A stretch of DNA of 64,000 nucleotides from Comamonas terrigena NBRC 13299 (GCF_006740045.1 NZ_AP019749.1:577001-641000); one strand, 5' to 3'; shown: positions 47,038 to 56,398, numbered from the stretch's first letter. Translations and numbers: made by a program. Notes: generated by a model not told the origin, from the sequence alone.

Positions 47038-48027
47038 TCAGACCCGGATACGGATGATGCGGCGCAGCATCAGCATGCCGATCACCATCATGACGGCCAG
47101 CCACTTCAGGATGGTGATCCCGATGGGGTCCTTCCACATGGCAGACATGAATTCCGGATTCATCAGGTTGAGCAGGGCAGCCAGGGCAAACGGCATCAGC
47201 CCCAGGATCCAGGCAGACATCCGGCCTTCGGAGGAGAGCACCCGCACCTTGGCGTAGAGCTTGTGCCGCTCCCGGATCAGGTGGCTCAGGTTGGACAGGA
47301 TCTCGGTGAGGTTGCCCCCCGATTCGCGCTGGACCAGCACCGCCACAATGAAGTAGCGCAGGTCCGTGATCGGCACCCGCTCCCCCAGGTTGTTCAGTGC
47401 CTGCTGCAAGGAGGTGCCGTAGTTGATCTCGTCGTGCACCAGCCGGAACTCACCGGCAATGGGGTCGGGCAGCTCGTCGCCGGCCATCTGCAGGCCTGCC
47501 GAGAAGGCATGGCCGGCACGCAGCGCGCGCCCGATCAGGTCCAGTGCCTCGGGGAGCTGGCGCTCCATCAGCACTAGGCGCTGGTGCCGTTTGCGCTGCA
47601 GATAGAGCCAGGGCAGCGCGGCCAGCGCGGCGCCGGCGGCCACCGCCAGTTCCAGGGGCTGGCGGAGCATGCTCAGGGTCAGCGCTCCTGCGGCCCACAG
47701 CACGGCGCTGGTGAGCAGCAGCCCCGACACCGTCCACTCCAGGCCCGATTGCACGATCAGCCGGTCCAGCTGGTGTGCATGCGGCATGCGCTGCAGCGTG
47801 CGTTGCAGCCCCGGCATGTCGCTGAGCACCCTTTCCTTGACCAGCTTGGACGGGGTGCTGCGGTCATCGGCTGCCGAGAGGGCGCGCAAACGGCGTTCCA
47901 GCTGCTTGGCTTCCGGACTTTTGTACTGTCGCCACAGCACCTGGCAGGCTTCCAGCAGCAGCAGCAGGGCCACAAACACCAGGGCGACGATCACCAGTGC
48001 CGAATGGGTGGAAAAAAAGGATGACAT
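47038..48027 (-). CDS. tadB: TadB, inner-membrane platform protein of the Tad pilus
   Basis: This 329-aa partner of TadC has an N-terminal span, central spans (about 98-145) and a C-terminal GSPII_F domain: LPEALDLIGRALRAGHAFSAGLQMAGDELPDPIAGEF, then RESGGNLTEILSNLSHLIRERHKLYAKVRVLSSEGRMSAWIL, a classic TadB sequence. It lies 21 bases after tadA and 26 before the tadC start. Confidence 0.95.
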   Translation of the reverse strand: MSSFFSTHSALVIVALVFVALLLLLEACQVLWRQYKSPEAKQLERRLRALSAADDRSTPSKLVKERVLSDMPGLQRTLQRMPHAHQLDRLIVQSGLEWTVSGLLLTSAVLWAAGALTLSMLRQPLELAVAAGAALAALPWLYLQRKRHQRLVLMERQLPEALDLIGRALRAGHAFSAGLQMAGDELPDPIAGEFRLVHDEINYGTSLQQALNNLGERVPITDLRYFIVAVLVQRESGGNLTEILSNLSHLIRERHKLYAKVRVLSSEGRMSAWILGLMPFALAALLNLMNPEFMSAMWKDPIGITILKWLAVMMVIGMLMLRRIIRIRV

Positions 48028-48048
48028 GGCGGCTCCTTTTCGGGGTGT

Positions 48049-49467
48049 TCACTGGTAGTGGCGTGTCGGGTCGAAGACGGTGTCCGGCAGCGCGATGCCG
48101 AAGCCTTTGAGCCGCTCGGCGAACTTGGGGCGCACGCCCGTGGCATGGAAGTACCCCTGCACGTCGCCGCCCGAGCCGATGCCGGTCTGGGTGAAGGCAA
48201 AGATTTCCTGCATGGTGACCACATCGCCTTCCATGCCGGTGATCTCCTGGATGCTGGTGATCTTGCGCTTGCCGTCGGTGAGGCGCAGCGCCTGCACGAT
48301 CACGGTGATGGCAGAGGCGATCTGCTGGCGGGCCGCCTGGTGCGGCAGGTTCAGGCCGGCCATGCCGATCATGTTCTCCAGCCGGGACAGCGAGTCGCGC
48401 GGGGTGTTGGCGTGGATGGTTGTCAGCGATCCCTCGTGGCCCGTGTTCATGGCCTGGAGCATGTCCACGGCCTCGGCGCCGCGCACTTCGCCAATGATGA
48501 TGCGGTCCGGCCGCATGCGCAGTGCATTGCGCACCAAGGAGCGCTGCGTGATTTCGCCCCGGCCTTCGATGTTGGGCGGGCGTGTTTCCATGCGCACCAC
48601 ATGGGGCTGCTGCAGTTGCAGTTCGGCGGCATCTTCGATGGTGACCACCCGTTCTGCTTCGGGGATGTAGCCCGAGAGGATGTTGAGCAGGGTGGTCTTG
48701 CCGGCACCGGTGCCGCCCGAGATGATCATGTTCACCTTGGCCTTGGCCAGGGCTTCCAGCACCAGGGCCATGTTTGGTGTCAGGCTCTTGAGGTCCTGGA
48801 TCAGGTTCTCCATGCGCAGCGGGGTGTGGGCAAAGCGCCGGATGGACATCATCGGCCCATCCAGTGCGACGGGGGAGATGACCGCATTCACACGCGAACC
48901 ATCGGGCAGCCGGGCATCCACCATGGGGCTGGATTCGTCGATGCGTCGCCCGATGCGCGAGACAATCTTGTCGATGATGCGCAGCAGGTGCTTTTCATCG
49001 GTGAAGACCACCGGCGTCAGTTCCAGGCGCCCCAGGCGCTCCACATAGATCTGGTCGTGCCGGTTGACCAGGATGTCCGATACCGCCGGGTCTGCCATCA
49101 GCAGCTCCAGGGGGCCAAAGCCCAGCATCTCGTGCTGGATGTCGCGGATCAGCAGCTTGCGTTCCAGATCGTTGACCGCCGCCGAGTCTTCTGACAGCAG
49201 CCGCTCGGTCATGCCGGCGATTTCCTGGAGCAGTGTGGGCTTGGGAAGGGTTTCCAGTGCCGCTAGGTCGAAGCGCTCCACCATCTTGGCGTGGATCCGG
49301 CCCCGAAGCGTCAGGTAGGCCGCAGACTGTCCGTAGAGCGGTGGTGCAGGAGGCTGGACGGCCTCTGCCGCCGGTGCATCCGGCGTGTCCGCATTGTCGG
49401 CCACGAGCTGAAGCGACGGCTTGGGGTTCCGGGCGGCGGAGGTGGCAAGAAAGTCTCGTAGCGACAT
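48049..49467 (-). CDS. tadA: TadA/CpaF, Tad pilus assembly ATPase
   Basis: TadA is the hexameric secretion ATPase that powers pilus assembly and, in some species, retraction. The 472-aa product has an N-terminal variable region, then [20 protein letters not shown], Walker [10 protein letters not shown] (251-259), the Asp box [12 protein letters not shown], Walker [13 protein letters not shown] and the His box [15 protein letters not shown] 49467 is the family start; 65 upstream codons are open but unlike the family. It is placed between tadZ and tadB, as usual. Confidence 0.97.
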   Translation of the reverse strand: MSLRDFLATSAARNPKPSLQLVADNADTPDAPAAEAVQPPAPPLYGQSAAYLTLRGRIHAKMVERFDLAALETLPKPTLLQEIAGMTERLLSEDSAAVNDLERKLLIRDIQHEMLGFGPLELLMADPAVSDILVNRHDQIYVERLGRLELTPVVFTDEKHLLRIIDKIVSRIGRRIDESSPMVDARLPDGSRVNAVISPVALDGPMMSIRRFAHTPLRMENLIQDLKSLTPNMALVLEALAKAKVNMIISGGTGAGKTTLLNILSGYIPEAERVVTIEDAAELQLQQPHVVRMETRPPNIEGRGEITQRSLVRNALRMRPDRIIIGEVRGAEAVDMLQAMNTGHEGSLTTIHANTPRDSLSRLENMIGMAGLNLPHQAARQQIASAITVIVQALRLTDGKRKITSIQEITGMEGDVVTMQEIFAFTQTGIGSGGDVQGYFHATGVRPKFAERLKGFGIALPDTVFDPTRHYQ

Positions 49468-49495
49468 GGCGGTCTCCTGGTAGGCGGTGGGGTGT

Positions 49496-50656
49496 TCATG
49501 CACGGCGGAAGAGGCGGTTGAGCAGGCCGCTGTGGCCTTCATGCAGCGTGGGTGACAGCGTCTCTGCCCAAGCCCCCAGCTCCCGCACCACCGCGCAGTT
49601 GCGGCTGGAATCGGCCAGTGCGACACCGGCGTTGATGGCGGCCTGGACTTCCTGGGGGGCATCGGAGATGGTCTGCCACTGCAGCGTCTGGCCCAGGGTT
49701 CGCCGGACTTCGTTCAGGCCGATGTCGCTGCGCTTGTCCACCCGGTTCAGCACCGGGTGCAGCCGGTCTTCTGCATAGCCCAGTTCCTGGAGCATGTGCA
49801 GCAGCTTCTGCGCATTGCGTACCGCAGGCACATTGGGCAGCAGCACTGGCGCAATGGTCTGCGCCCGGTCGAGCACGCGCAAGGCCAGGGGGTCCAGCAC
49901 ACGGCCCATGTCCAGCAGCACGAAGTCATAGTGGGCGGTGGCCAGCGCCACGATGGCGTCCACATGTTCGGGCGTGACGCCCATGGCCTGGATGGCGTTG
50001 TCCGGTGCCGCCAGCACATGCAGGTTGGGGTTCACCTTGACGGCGCAGGCGGTGAGGAACGAGGCATCGAGACGGTGGATGTCGGTCGCGATGTCGCCCA
50101 ATGTCAGGCTGGGCCTGCCTTCGTGCAGATAGGACAGCGCATCGCCGTATTGCAGATTCAGGTCGATCAGCAGCACGGAATGCCTGCGTGCCAGCGCCCA
50201 CCCCAGGTTGGTGGCCAGAAAAGTGGCTCCGGCACCGCCCTTGCAAGGCAGGAGCGCCACGGTCCGGCCCTGGGCCACGTGGGGCGTGGCATCCTGCAGC
50301 TTGGCTGCAATGCGTTGCACGGCATCCAACAAGGTCTGGGGCGCCGCGGTGGAGGGCAGGACTTCGCGCACCCCGGCACGCATGGATTGCAGCAGGAACT
50401 CGGGCGACTGCTGGGCGCACAGCAGCAGCACGGCAGTGCGTGGGTAGCGCGTGGTCACCTGCTCCACCGGCGCCAGGTCGGCTGGGTCGCAGCACATGCC
50501 GTCCACCATCATCAGGTCGGGGCGCTCGTGTTCGGCAATCGCCGGCATGCGGGTCTTGCCGCCCTCGAAGACATGCACCTGGTGAGAGTGGGTCTGCAGC
50601 ACCTGCACCATCTCTTGCAGATGGGCAGGGCGGGGGGAGATGATGACGATCTTCAT
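49496..50656 (-). CDS. tadZ: TadZ/CpaE, pilus-localising ParA/MinD-type ATPase
   Basis: TadZ positions the Tad machine at the pole. The 386-aa product has an N-terminal receiver-like domain lacking a clear phosphoacceptor context (DLMMVDGMCCDPADL). A MinD-like ATPase with deviant Walker A CKGGAGATFLATNLG follows, with LLIDLNLQYGDALSYL and FVLLDMG. The lysine of the deviant loop (KGGAGAT) is present, so nucleotide binding should be intact. Confidence 0.93.
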   Translation of the reverse strand: MKIVIISPRPAHLQEMVQVLQTHSHQVHVFEGGKTRMPAIAEHERPDLMMVDGMCCDPADLAPVEQVTTRYPRTAVLLLCAQQSPEFLLQSMRAGVREVLPSTAAPQTLLDAVQRIAAKLQDATPHVAQGRTVALLPCKGGAGATFLATNLGWALARRHSVLLIDLNLQYGDALSYLHEGRPSLTLGDIATDIHRLDASFLTACAVKVNPNLHVLAAPDNAIQAMGVTPEHVDAIVALATAHYDFVLLDMGRVLDPLALRVLDRAQTIAPVLLPNVPAVRNAQKLLHMLQELGYAEDRLHPVLNRVDKRSDIGLNEVRRTLGQTLQWQTISDAPQEVQAAINAGVALADSSRNCAVVRELGAWAETLSPTLHEGHSGLLNRLFRRA

Positions 50657-50674
50657 GGTGTGGGGACTCGCGGT

Positions 50675-51124
50675 TTAGTTGGTGCAAGCGGTGTTGCTGT
50701 TGGGGTCCTGCCGCATGATTTCCCGTGGGAGCGCAGTGGCAAAGCTGGGGGTCGGAATCGCAGCCTGCATGCCGGAGCCCACGATGGGCGAAATCCACTG
50801 AAACTGCAGGCCGGTGACCGCCACGGTGACGCTCTGGCAGGTGGCTGCCGTGCAGCCGGTCGGAGTCCAGCTGGTGCTGATGCTCTGGATCTGGGGCAGC
50901 AGCGCCTGCATGCGGGCCAGCACCTGGGCCTGTTTGGTGGTGTCGTCGCAGACCGCGGCATAGCGTGCACCGGCACGCGCCGTCTCGTTGGCGGCCACCC
51001 AGGTGAAGAGCATGCGGCTGAAGTCCAGGATGCCCAGCAGGAACATCAGGAAGACCAGCAGAGCCAGGGCGAATTCGATGATGGTGGCGCCGCGCTCTGT
51101 ACGGCGGTGGTGTGAGGCTCTCAT
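50675..51124 (-). CDS. TadE-family minor pseudopilin
   Basis: This 149-aa TadE-like protein has the prepilin-type site RRTERG-ATIIEFALAL with Glu at +5 of the mature protein, so the local peptidase can cut it. A hydrophobic helix and the TadE core ETARAGARYAAVC follow, then a small periplasmic domain with three cysteines. The start overlaps the stop of the next TadE-like gene by 4 bases. The two TadE-like proteins probably act together as minor pilus components. Confidence 0.88.
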   Translation of the reverse strand: MRASHHRRTERGATIIEFALALLVFLMFLLGILDFSRMLFTWVAANETARAGARYAAVCDDTTKQAQVLARMQALLPQIQSISTSWTPTGCTAATCQSVTVAVTGLQFQWISPIVGSGMQAAIPTPSFATALPREIMRQDPNSNTACTN

Positions 51125-51564
51125 GTCTGGGTCCTCATGGTGGCGGCGATGTTGCTGAGGGTCAGTCCGTCGTTGGCATCGCCGAGCTTCAGGCCGAAGA
51201 CACTGGCCGTCATGAACTGGAAGCGGTAGCTGTTGACGGTGACAGTGACGGTATTGATCAGCGGATAGGTCCCTGCGGTCTGCCAGGAGCAGGTCACTGA
51301 ACCGGTGGTCAGGCCGCGTGCCAGCGGCGTGGTGCCGGCGGTGGTCTTGCCATACACCACCAGGTTCTGGGCCTGGGCGCAGTTGGTGTTGGGCAACTGG
51401 ACCGACAGGTAGCGCACCGCGTCACGGACAGACTTGGCGACGGTGTTGTATTCGTAGAGCGCGCGGCCGAACTCCACAACCAGCATGCTCAACAGAATCA
51501 GGAAGGGCAGGATCAGCGCGAGCTCTACCAGCTCCACGCCTTGTTGACGGTGGTGGGCGCGCAT
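51121..51564 (-). CDS. TadE/TadF-family minor pseudopilin
   Basis: This 147-aa protein has cleavage site RQQG-VELVELALIL (Glu at +5), a hydrophobic helix and the family stretch EFGRALYEYNTVAKSVRDAVRYL. The periplasmic part has two cysteines (NCAQ, VTCSW) that could form a disulfide. It starts 5 bases after tadG, with a 4-base overlap to the other TadE-like gene. Whether it corresponds to TadE or TadF of other systems cannot be decided. Confidence 0.88.
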   Translation of the reverse strand: MRAHHRQQGVELVELALILPFLILLSMLVVEFGRALYEYNTVAKSVRDAVRYLSVQLPNTNCAQAQNLVVYGKTTAGTTPLARGLTTGSVTCSWQTAGTYPLINTVTVTVNSYRFQFMTASVFGLKLGDANDGLTLSNIAATMRTQT

Positions 51565-51568
51565 GACA

Positions 51569-52825
51569 TCACCTCACGAGGACAGGGACCAGGGGGCCGG
51601 CCGATCCGCCAGCGAGTCCGCTGGTGGTGCAGGGACTGCCGACCGCCCCCGCATTGCCCAGGAATTCCAGCTGCACGTCATTGACGGGGATGGTCATGGG
51701 CTGGAGCATCAGCATGCAGGCAAAGTCGATCAACCTGCGGCTGGAGTTGACGATGGGCACGGTCACGATGCGGCGGTCTGCCCCGTAGGCCTGGTGCTCG
51801 GCGGAGGTGGCAATTTTGGAGAAGCCACCGCCCTGCATGCCGCACTGCGAAGCGTTGTTGCCGCAGCGCGTGAAAGCCAGGCGCTGGGCAAGAAAGTTGG
51901 GCGTGCTGCCGGAGGTGCCGCTGTAGGCGTTGCGCCCTGCCGACCAGCTGGCCGAGGTGTAGATGAAGCCGGTGTAGTCGGGCCGGTTGACGGCGGGGTC
52001 GCTGTTGTTCTTGTAGATGCCGAAGCGGTAGTTCCAGATTTCCACCACGGAGGCCTGCACGCCGGGCGTACCCAGGGTGTCGCCAATCTTGCTGCCGCAG
52101 TGGCCGTTGAGCTCATTCGCCGTCTCCGACGCACTGTTGGAGCCATCCAGATTGGCCCAGCCGAAGGTGCTGCCGCCATTGGACTTGGACAGCAGGGTCA
52201 GCCAGTCGCCCACGGTGTAGCCATAGTTCGGGCTGGTGGCGCCGGGCGTTTTCGGCTGCAGTGCGACGGGAATGGGGCAGGCGCTCTGTGCGCTGGCGCG
52301 GGTGGCCACGGCCGTGGTGCGCACGCTGCGGGTGGATGGAAAGTCGGCGGTGTTGCCGGAGAAGGCGCCCATGGCCTGCAGCAGCCACAGGCGGATGTTG
52401 GGCTGGGTGTGGGTGCACTGGGCATAGACCGCCGCAGTCGGGGCGGTGGTGTCGATGTAGCTGCTGTTGCGGAAGGTGATGTCGGCCGCGGTCACCTTGC
52501 CTTGGCCGTTCCAGGTGGCGGACTGCAGGTTCACGCCGTTTACGTTGGCGGCGGTGCTGCCGGCGCTCACGGCGCGGGTGATGGCATCGGACTTGCCATT
52601 GAGTTCACGTGCGGCCGCCAGTGCGCAGCTGTCCAGGGCGGTCTGCAGTTCGGTCTTGACGATGAACAGGCGGCCGAAATCCAGTGCGATGCCCATGAAG
52701 CCCAGCAGCAGCAGCAGGGCCAGTGCGGCGGTGATGATGATGGCTCCCCGCTGGCGCCGGTGTCCGCGGCAGCCAGTGAGTCCGGCAGGCCGCGCCAATC
52801 TGGGGGCTAGTGTGCGGGTGCTCAT
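51569..52825 (-). CDS. tadG: TadG-like pilus assembly protein
   Basis: This 418-aa protein has the TadG-type N-terminus RRQRGAIIITAALALLLLLGFMGIALDFGRLFIVKTELQTALDSCALAAAREL, a single membrane helix. A large periplasmic part follows (WNYRFGIYKNN ... NFLAQRLAFTRCGN) ending in a small Cys-containing region. Unlike true pilins it lacks Glu at +5. It follows the second flp gene after 97 bases, the largest gap within the tad run, so a local promoter or processing site is possible. Confidence 0.88.
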   Translation of the reverse strand: MSTRTLAPRLARPAGLTGCRGHRRQRGAIIITAALALLLLLGFMGIALDFGRLFIVKTELQTALDSCALAAARELNGKSDAITRAVSAGSTAANVNGVNLQSATWNGQGKVTAADITFRNSSYIDTTAPTAAVYAQCTHTQPNIRLWLLQAMGAFSGNTADFPSTRSVRTTAVATRASAQSACPIPVALQPKTPGATSPNYGYTVGDWLTLLSKSNGGSTFGWANLDGSNSASETANELNGHCGSKIGDTLGTPGVQASVVEIWNYRFGIYKNNSDPAVNRPDYTGFIYTSASWSAGRNAYSGTSGSTPNFLAQRLAFTRCGNNASQCGMQGGGFSKIATSAEHQAYGADRRIVTVPIVNSSRRLIDFACMLMLQPMTIPVNDVQLEFLGNAGAVGSPCTTSGLAGGSAGPLVPVLVR

Positions 52826-52922
52826 GATGGAACCTCATCGGGTGGAGAAAGGGTGGTGTGTGTGGACGCCGGGGGCGTCGGCACGGCAGCAGGCTGCCGT
52901 GCCGACCCCGTCGACATGGCCT

Positions 52923-53120
52923 CTAGGTGCATGTGCCCGTCAGGCAGTCCGAGACTCGGGTGATGAAGTCCGCGAACTGGCCGCCGGCCAGGCCCTGCAG
53001 TGCCAGCACCAGTGCAATGGAAACCACTGCAATGATCAGCGCGTATTCCACGACCTGTGCGCCTTCCTCATCCTTGAGGAAGTGGTGCACAGCGCCGCGC
53101 CATTGAGGTGATAAGTACAT
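52923..53120 (-). CDS. flp: Flp-type pilin (second copy)
   Basis: This 65-aa Flp pilin has a short basic leader cut after EEG, mature start AQVVEYALIIAVVSIAL with the Glu5-Tyr6 Flp motif, then a small tail with two cysteines (SDCLTGTC). It is nearly identical in the helix to the upstream copy but differs in leader and tail. The two genes are 47 bases apart. Confidence 0.95.
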   Translation of the reverse strand: MYLSPQWRGAVHHFLKDEEGAQVVEYALIIAVVSIALVLALQGLAGGQFADFITRVSDCLTGTCT

Positions 53121-53167
53121 GGTTTCCTCCTGTGAGGGGTGTCAGGGCGAACGCTTGCTGCGTCAAA

Positions 53168-53377
53168 TCATTCGCAGGTCGACGTGGTCAGGCAGGCGGA
53201 GACCCGGTCAATGAAATCGCTGAAGCCGCCACCGTCTTCAGTGAGTGCCTTGAGTGCAATCACCAGCGCAATGGAGACCACGGCGATGATCAGTGCGTAC
53301 TCGACGACCTGTGCGCCTTCTTCGTCGCGGACAAAGGACAGCAGGGAATTGCCAAATTGATGAGCGATATGGGACAT
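53168..53377 (-). CDS. flp: Flp-type pilin (first copy)
   Basis: This 69-aa Flp pilin has leader MSHIAHQFGNSLLSFVRDEEG, mature AQVVEYALIIAVVSIAL and the tail ending SACLTTSTCE with a cysteine pair like that of the second copy. ATG 53377 follows GAGG at good distance; the long upstream open frame has no merit. Either copy could be the major pilin. Confidence 0.95.
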   Translation of the reverse strand: MSHIAHQFGNSLLSFVRDEEGAQVVEYALIIAVVSIALVIALKALTEDGGGFSDFIDRVSACLTTSTCE

Positions 53378-53535
53378 GGTGAACCTCAGTGTGTTGAAGG
53401 GTTGGAGACACGTGTGAAACATTGGCTCTAGGCCGTTAGCTGGCGTGCAAGGCCGGTGTGCGGTCTGGACTCCTTTCGAACTCAGGTTTTTGTGGCGTGT
53501 GGTGATGGATACAGCGGGTGTAGGAGGCTGAGGCG

Positions 53536-53868
53536 TCACGGCGTGCCGCCACTGCCACCGCCGCCGCCACCACCGCCACCCGCGCCGCTCAGGGAGCCGC
53601 CGATATTGATGACGTTGACGGCCTGGGGCGGGCTCTTGTAGCTTTGCTGGTAGCGCTCCAGGGTGTGCCGGGTGGCCCGGCCATCCATGCCGCTGGCGGC
53701 GTCGGCGCCGGTGCCCGGCGTCTTGCCCGCATCGGGGTTGATGGTCATCTGCATGCGGGCAGACCGGACGGCGTCTCCGAAGCGGGCGTCGTAGTGGGGG
53801 GTGGTGCTGCCGCAGCCCGCCAGCAGCGCGGCGGTGGCCAGTGGAAGCAAGGTGGTGCGAATGGACAT
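53536..53868 (-). CDS. Small lipoprotein of the tad locus with a poly-glycine tail
   Basis: This 110-aa protein has lipobox ALLAGC (Cys19), so it is a predicted outer-membrane lipoprotein. The rest reads DARFGDAVRSARMQMTINPDAG, a short stretch known in small Tad-linked lipoproteins, and ends in a run of nine glycines followed by SGGTP. By position (after the secretin, before the pilins) it may be a secretin-assisting protein, a role filled elsewhere by RcpB, but I see no RcpB likeness. It begins 13 bases after the secretin stop. Confidence 0.75.
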   Translation of the reverse strand: MSIRTTLLPLATAALLAGCGSTTPHYDARFGDAVRSARMQMTINPDAGKTPGTGADAASGMDGRATRHTLERYQQSYKSPPQAVNVINIGGSLSGAGGGGGGGGGSGGTP

Positions 53869-53881
53869 GGCGGCCTCCGGT

Positions 53882-55480
53882 TCAGGTGGGCGGGTTTTGG
53901 GGGGCCGGACGGCTGGCTGGGGGCTCAGCCGAGGGCAGCGTCTGCATGTCCGGTGTGGCGGCCGCCGGAACCGGTGTCGCCATCGAGGCCGGTGCAGGCG
54001 CCGGGGCTGGCGTGGGCGAGGGCGGCGGTGTGGAGCTTTCCAGCGCACCGTTCAGGTACACCTCGGCACGTGAAGGCGGCACATGGTTGTCGGTGGGGAC
54101 AGAGGGCGCTTGGGCCAGTGCCTGTACCAGGCGCGGGGTGATGATGAACATCAGCTCGGTCTGGTCCGTCTGGAACTCGGTGCTGCGGGCCAGTGCCCCC
54201 AGCACGGGAATCTCGCCCAGTCCCGGAAAGCGCTTGATGGCTTCGGTGATGTTGTTCTTGATCAGCCCTGCAATGACCAGGCTCTGACCGTCGTTGAGCT
54301 GCACCGTGGTATCGGCCCGGCGCACCGACAGCGAGGGGATGATGGAGGTGACTCCATTGATGGCGGTGAAGGGGGACCCGGTCTGGGACAGGTCGGACAC
54401 TTCGGACACCAGCTTCAGGTTGACGCGTGCATTGCCCAGCACCGTGGGGGTGAACTTGACGCCGATGCCGAACTCTTTTTCCTCCAGCGTCATCACCGGC
54501 ACACCGTTGGTATTGGTCTGCGCCACCGGGATGAAGATCTTCCCGCCGGACAGGAAGCTGGCCTGCTGGCCGCTGATGGCCATGATGTTGGGCTCGGCCA
54601 GGATGCGCACCAGGCCATCGTCCTTCTGTCCATCGATGTTCAGCGCGCCTTTGCCGACGCGCAGGGCGCTCAGCAGGCCGCCGCCGCCGCTCAGGAAGTT
54701 CGACACGACGGAGTAGGAGTTCATGCCACCGCTGGTGATGCGCTGGCCGCTGAAGCTGGAGCCCAGCTTGTCGAGCAGGGTCTTGCTGACTTCGGCGATC
54801 TTGACTTCCAGCATCACCTGGTGGGGCGAGGTGGTGCGCAGCAGGTTGACGATCTTCTTGCTGTCGCTGTAGGCCCCTGCCAGGGTGACGATGTCGTCCA
54901 GGCGCAGCGGATTGCTGATCTCGCCGCTGAGCACCAGGGCGTTGTCGGCGCCCTGGATGCGGATGCCGCGTTCTTCAGGCATCAGTTCAGCGAGCTTGGC
55001 TTGCAGCGGTCCCGGGTCGATGGTAACCACCACATCCTTGATGAAGCAGGTGCCCTGGGCGTTCTGCAGGATGACGTTCATGGCACCCGACTTGCGGCCG
55101 CGGAAGAACAGGTCGCGTGGGCTGAGCAGCTGCACTTCGATGTCGGCAATGCCGTTCTGTGCCTGTGCCTGGCCGCCCATGGCAGTGGCGGGGGCTGCCT
55201 GGCCGGCTGCGGGTGTCTGGCCGCTCACCAGGATGCGCGCCATCGGTGAGCTCAGGGGAATGACGACGGATTTGCCCAGCGTGACGGTGGCGGGTTCCTC
55301 CATGCGGATGGCGGTGCATTGCCGGGTGGGCGAGGCGGCACGTGGTGCCGCAGACGCTGCGGCGGGTGCCGCCATGGCCATGGCAGGGGATGCGCCAGCG
55401 GGCTGGGCATCGGCGGCCAGCGCGGATGATGCGCTGACCAGCAGCAGGTTCACTGCTGCACAGAGATGGTGGTATTTCAC
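53882..55480 (-). CDS. rcpA: RcpA/CpaC, outer-membrane secretin of the Tad pilus
   Basis: RcpA is the secretin channel through which the Flp pilus leaves the cell. The 532-aa protein is read from GTG 55480, chosen because GAGAGAGG lies 6 bases upstream and a signal peptide follows at once (LLLVSASSALA). Periplasmic N-domains follow (EEPATVTLGKSVVIPL, NPLRLDDIVTLAGAYSDSKKIVNLL), then the secretin domain (VMLEVKIAEVSKTLL, VRRADTTVQLNDGQSLVIAGL, LGEIPVLGALARSTEF, ELMFIITPRLVQ). The last 55 residues are an unusual Pro/Ala-rich tail. Confidence 0.94.
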   Translation of the reverse strand: MKYHHLCAAVNLLLVSASSALAADAQPAGASPAMAMAAPAAASAAPRAASPTRQCTAIRMEEPATVTLGKSVVIPLSSPMARILVSGQTPAAGQAAPATAMGGQAQAQNGIADIEVQLLSPRDLFFRGRKSGAMNVILQNAQGTCFIKDVVVTIDPGPLQAKLAELMPEERGIRIQGADNALVLSGEISNPLRLDDIVTLAGAYSDSKKIVNLLRTTSPHQVMLEVKIAEVSKTLLDKLGSSFSGQRITSGGMNSYSVVSNFLSGGGGLLSALRVGKGALNIDGQKDDGLVRILAEPNIMAISGQQASFLSGGKIFIPVAQTNTNGVPVMTLEEKEFGIGVKFTPTVLGNARVNLKLVSEVSDLSQTGSPFTAINGVTSIIPSLSVRRADTTVQLNDGQSLVIAGLIKNNITEAIKRFPGLGEIPVLGALARSTEFQTDQTELMFIITPRLVQALAQAPSVPTDNHVPPSRAEVYLNGALESSTPPPSPTPAPAPAPASMATPVPAAATPDMQTLPSAEPPASRPAPQNPPT

Positions 55481-55520
55481 GGCCGGCCTCTCTCTCTTGG
55501 ATATGTGGGTAGCGTGGATG

Positions 55521-56369
55521 TCAGAAGCAGTTGAGGGTGCTGGTGCCGCCCTGGATGACTTCGACACAGGTGGCTGCCGATGGCAGTGGTGCGGGCCGGG
55601 CGCGGGGCGCGGCGGGCTTGGCCACAGCCACCTTGACGGGGGCGCTGGGCGGTGTGGGTTCGGCCGTGCCGAACAGCTGGTGCTTGGTGATGCCCGTGGT
55701 GCTGACGGGATCCTTGTCAATCTGGTTGCGCAGCACCAGGGACAGATTGCCTACGCTGCGTGCCAGATCCAGTTTCTCGGCCTCTTCCGGGCTGAGTTCG
55801 AGCGTGACGGCGCTGACCACCTTGGGCTTGGTTTCGTCGCGATCGGCTTCCTGCGCCACGGCCAGGACCAGCACGTTCTCCAGCACGGTCTTGCTGATCT
55901 GGCGCGCATCGTCCGATTTGCCACCTTGCTCTGTTTGGGCGTTGACCACCACGTCCACGTGGTTGCCTGGCAGGGCAAAGCCCGCCACGCCCACCACATC
56001 GTTCACCCGCACGGTCATGGCCCGCTTGCCCGGGGCGATGACGGCGGCCAGGCCGCCCCGGGTTCCCACGGGGGCCAGCTTGCCTTCCAGTACGGCCTCC
56101 CCGCGCAGCACGCCCACCTTGACGACGCGGTCCTGCAACTGCTGGATGTCATGGAAGGCGCCGTTCGGGATGGATCCCCGGGGCCAATCCACCGTGCTGA
56201 GCATGGTGGGAAGAATCTTGCTGCCCAGAGGGATGTCGCTGGCGGCGACGATCACCTTGTCGGCATCGATGCTGCCGCGCTGGGCAACCCAGTTGGCGGC
56301 GTAGACCGCAGCGGCCAGGCTGGCAAGTGCAGCGAGGACGAACAGACCCAGGGCCTTGAGGTTTTTCAT
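55521..56369 (-). CDS. rcpC: RcpC/CpaB, SAF-domain periplasmic protein of the Tad pilus
   Basis: This 282-aa protein has an N-terminal membrane anchor (LGLFVLAALASLAAAVYAANWV), an SAF domain (VIVAASDIPLGSKILPTMLSTVDWPRGSIP) and a CpaB C-terminal beta domain (RAMTVRVNDVVGVAGFALPGNHVDVVV). It works next to the secretin in the periplasm. The C-terminus carries two cysteines (ATCVEVIQGG, LNCF). It starts 29 bases after the prepilin peptidase gene and ends 40 bases before the secretin start. Confidence 0.93.
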   Translation of the reverse strand: MKNLKALGLFVLAALASLAAAVYAANWVAQRGSIDADKVIVAASDIPLGSKILPTMLSTVDWPRGSIPNGAFHDIQQLQDRVVKVGVLRGEAVLEGKLAPVGTRGGLAAVIAPGKRAMTVRVNDVVGVAGFALPGNHVDVVVNAQTEQGGKSDDARQISKTVLENVLVLAVAQEADRDETKPKVVSAVTLELSPEEAEKLDLARSVGNLSLVLRNQIDKDPVSTTGITKHQLFGTAEPTPPSAPVKVAVAKPAAPRARPAPLPSAATCVEVIQGGTSTLNCF

Positions 56370-56398
56370 GGGGACCTCCCGCTATACCGTAGTGATGG

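Noticed and set aside
53536..53600. GGC/GGT repeat tract as a CRISPR-like or mobile repeat.
   Set aside because: It is in frame and encodes the poly-glycine tail of the small lipoprotein; no spacers.
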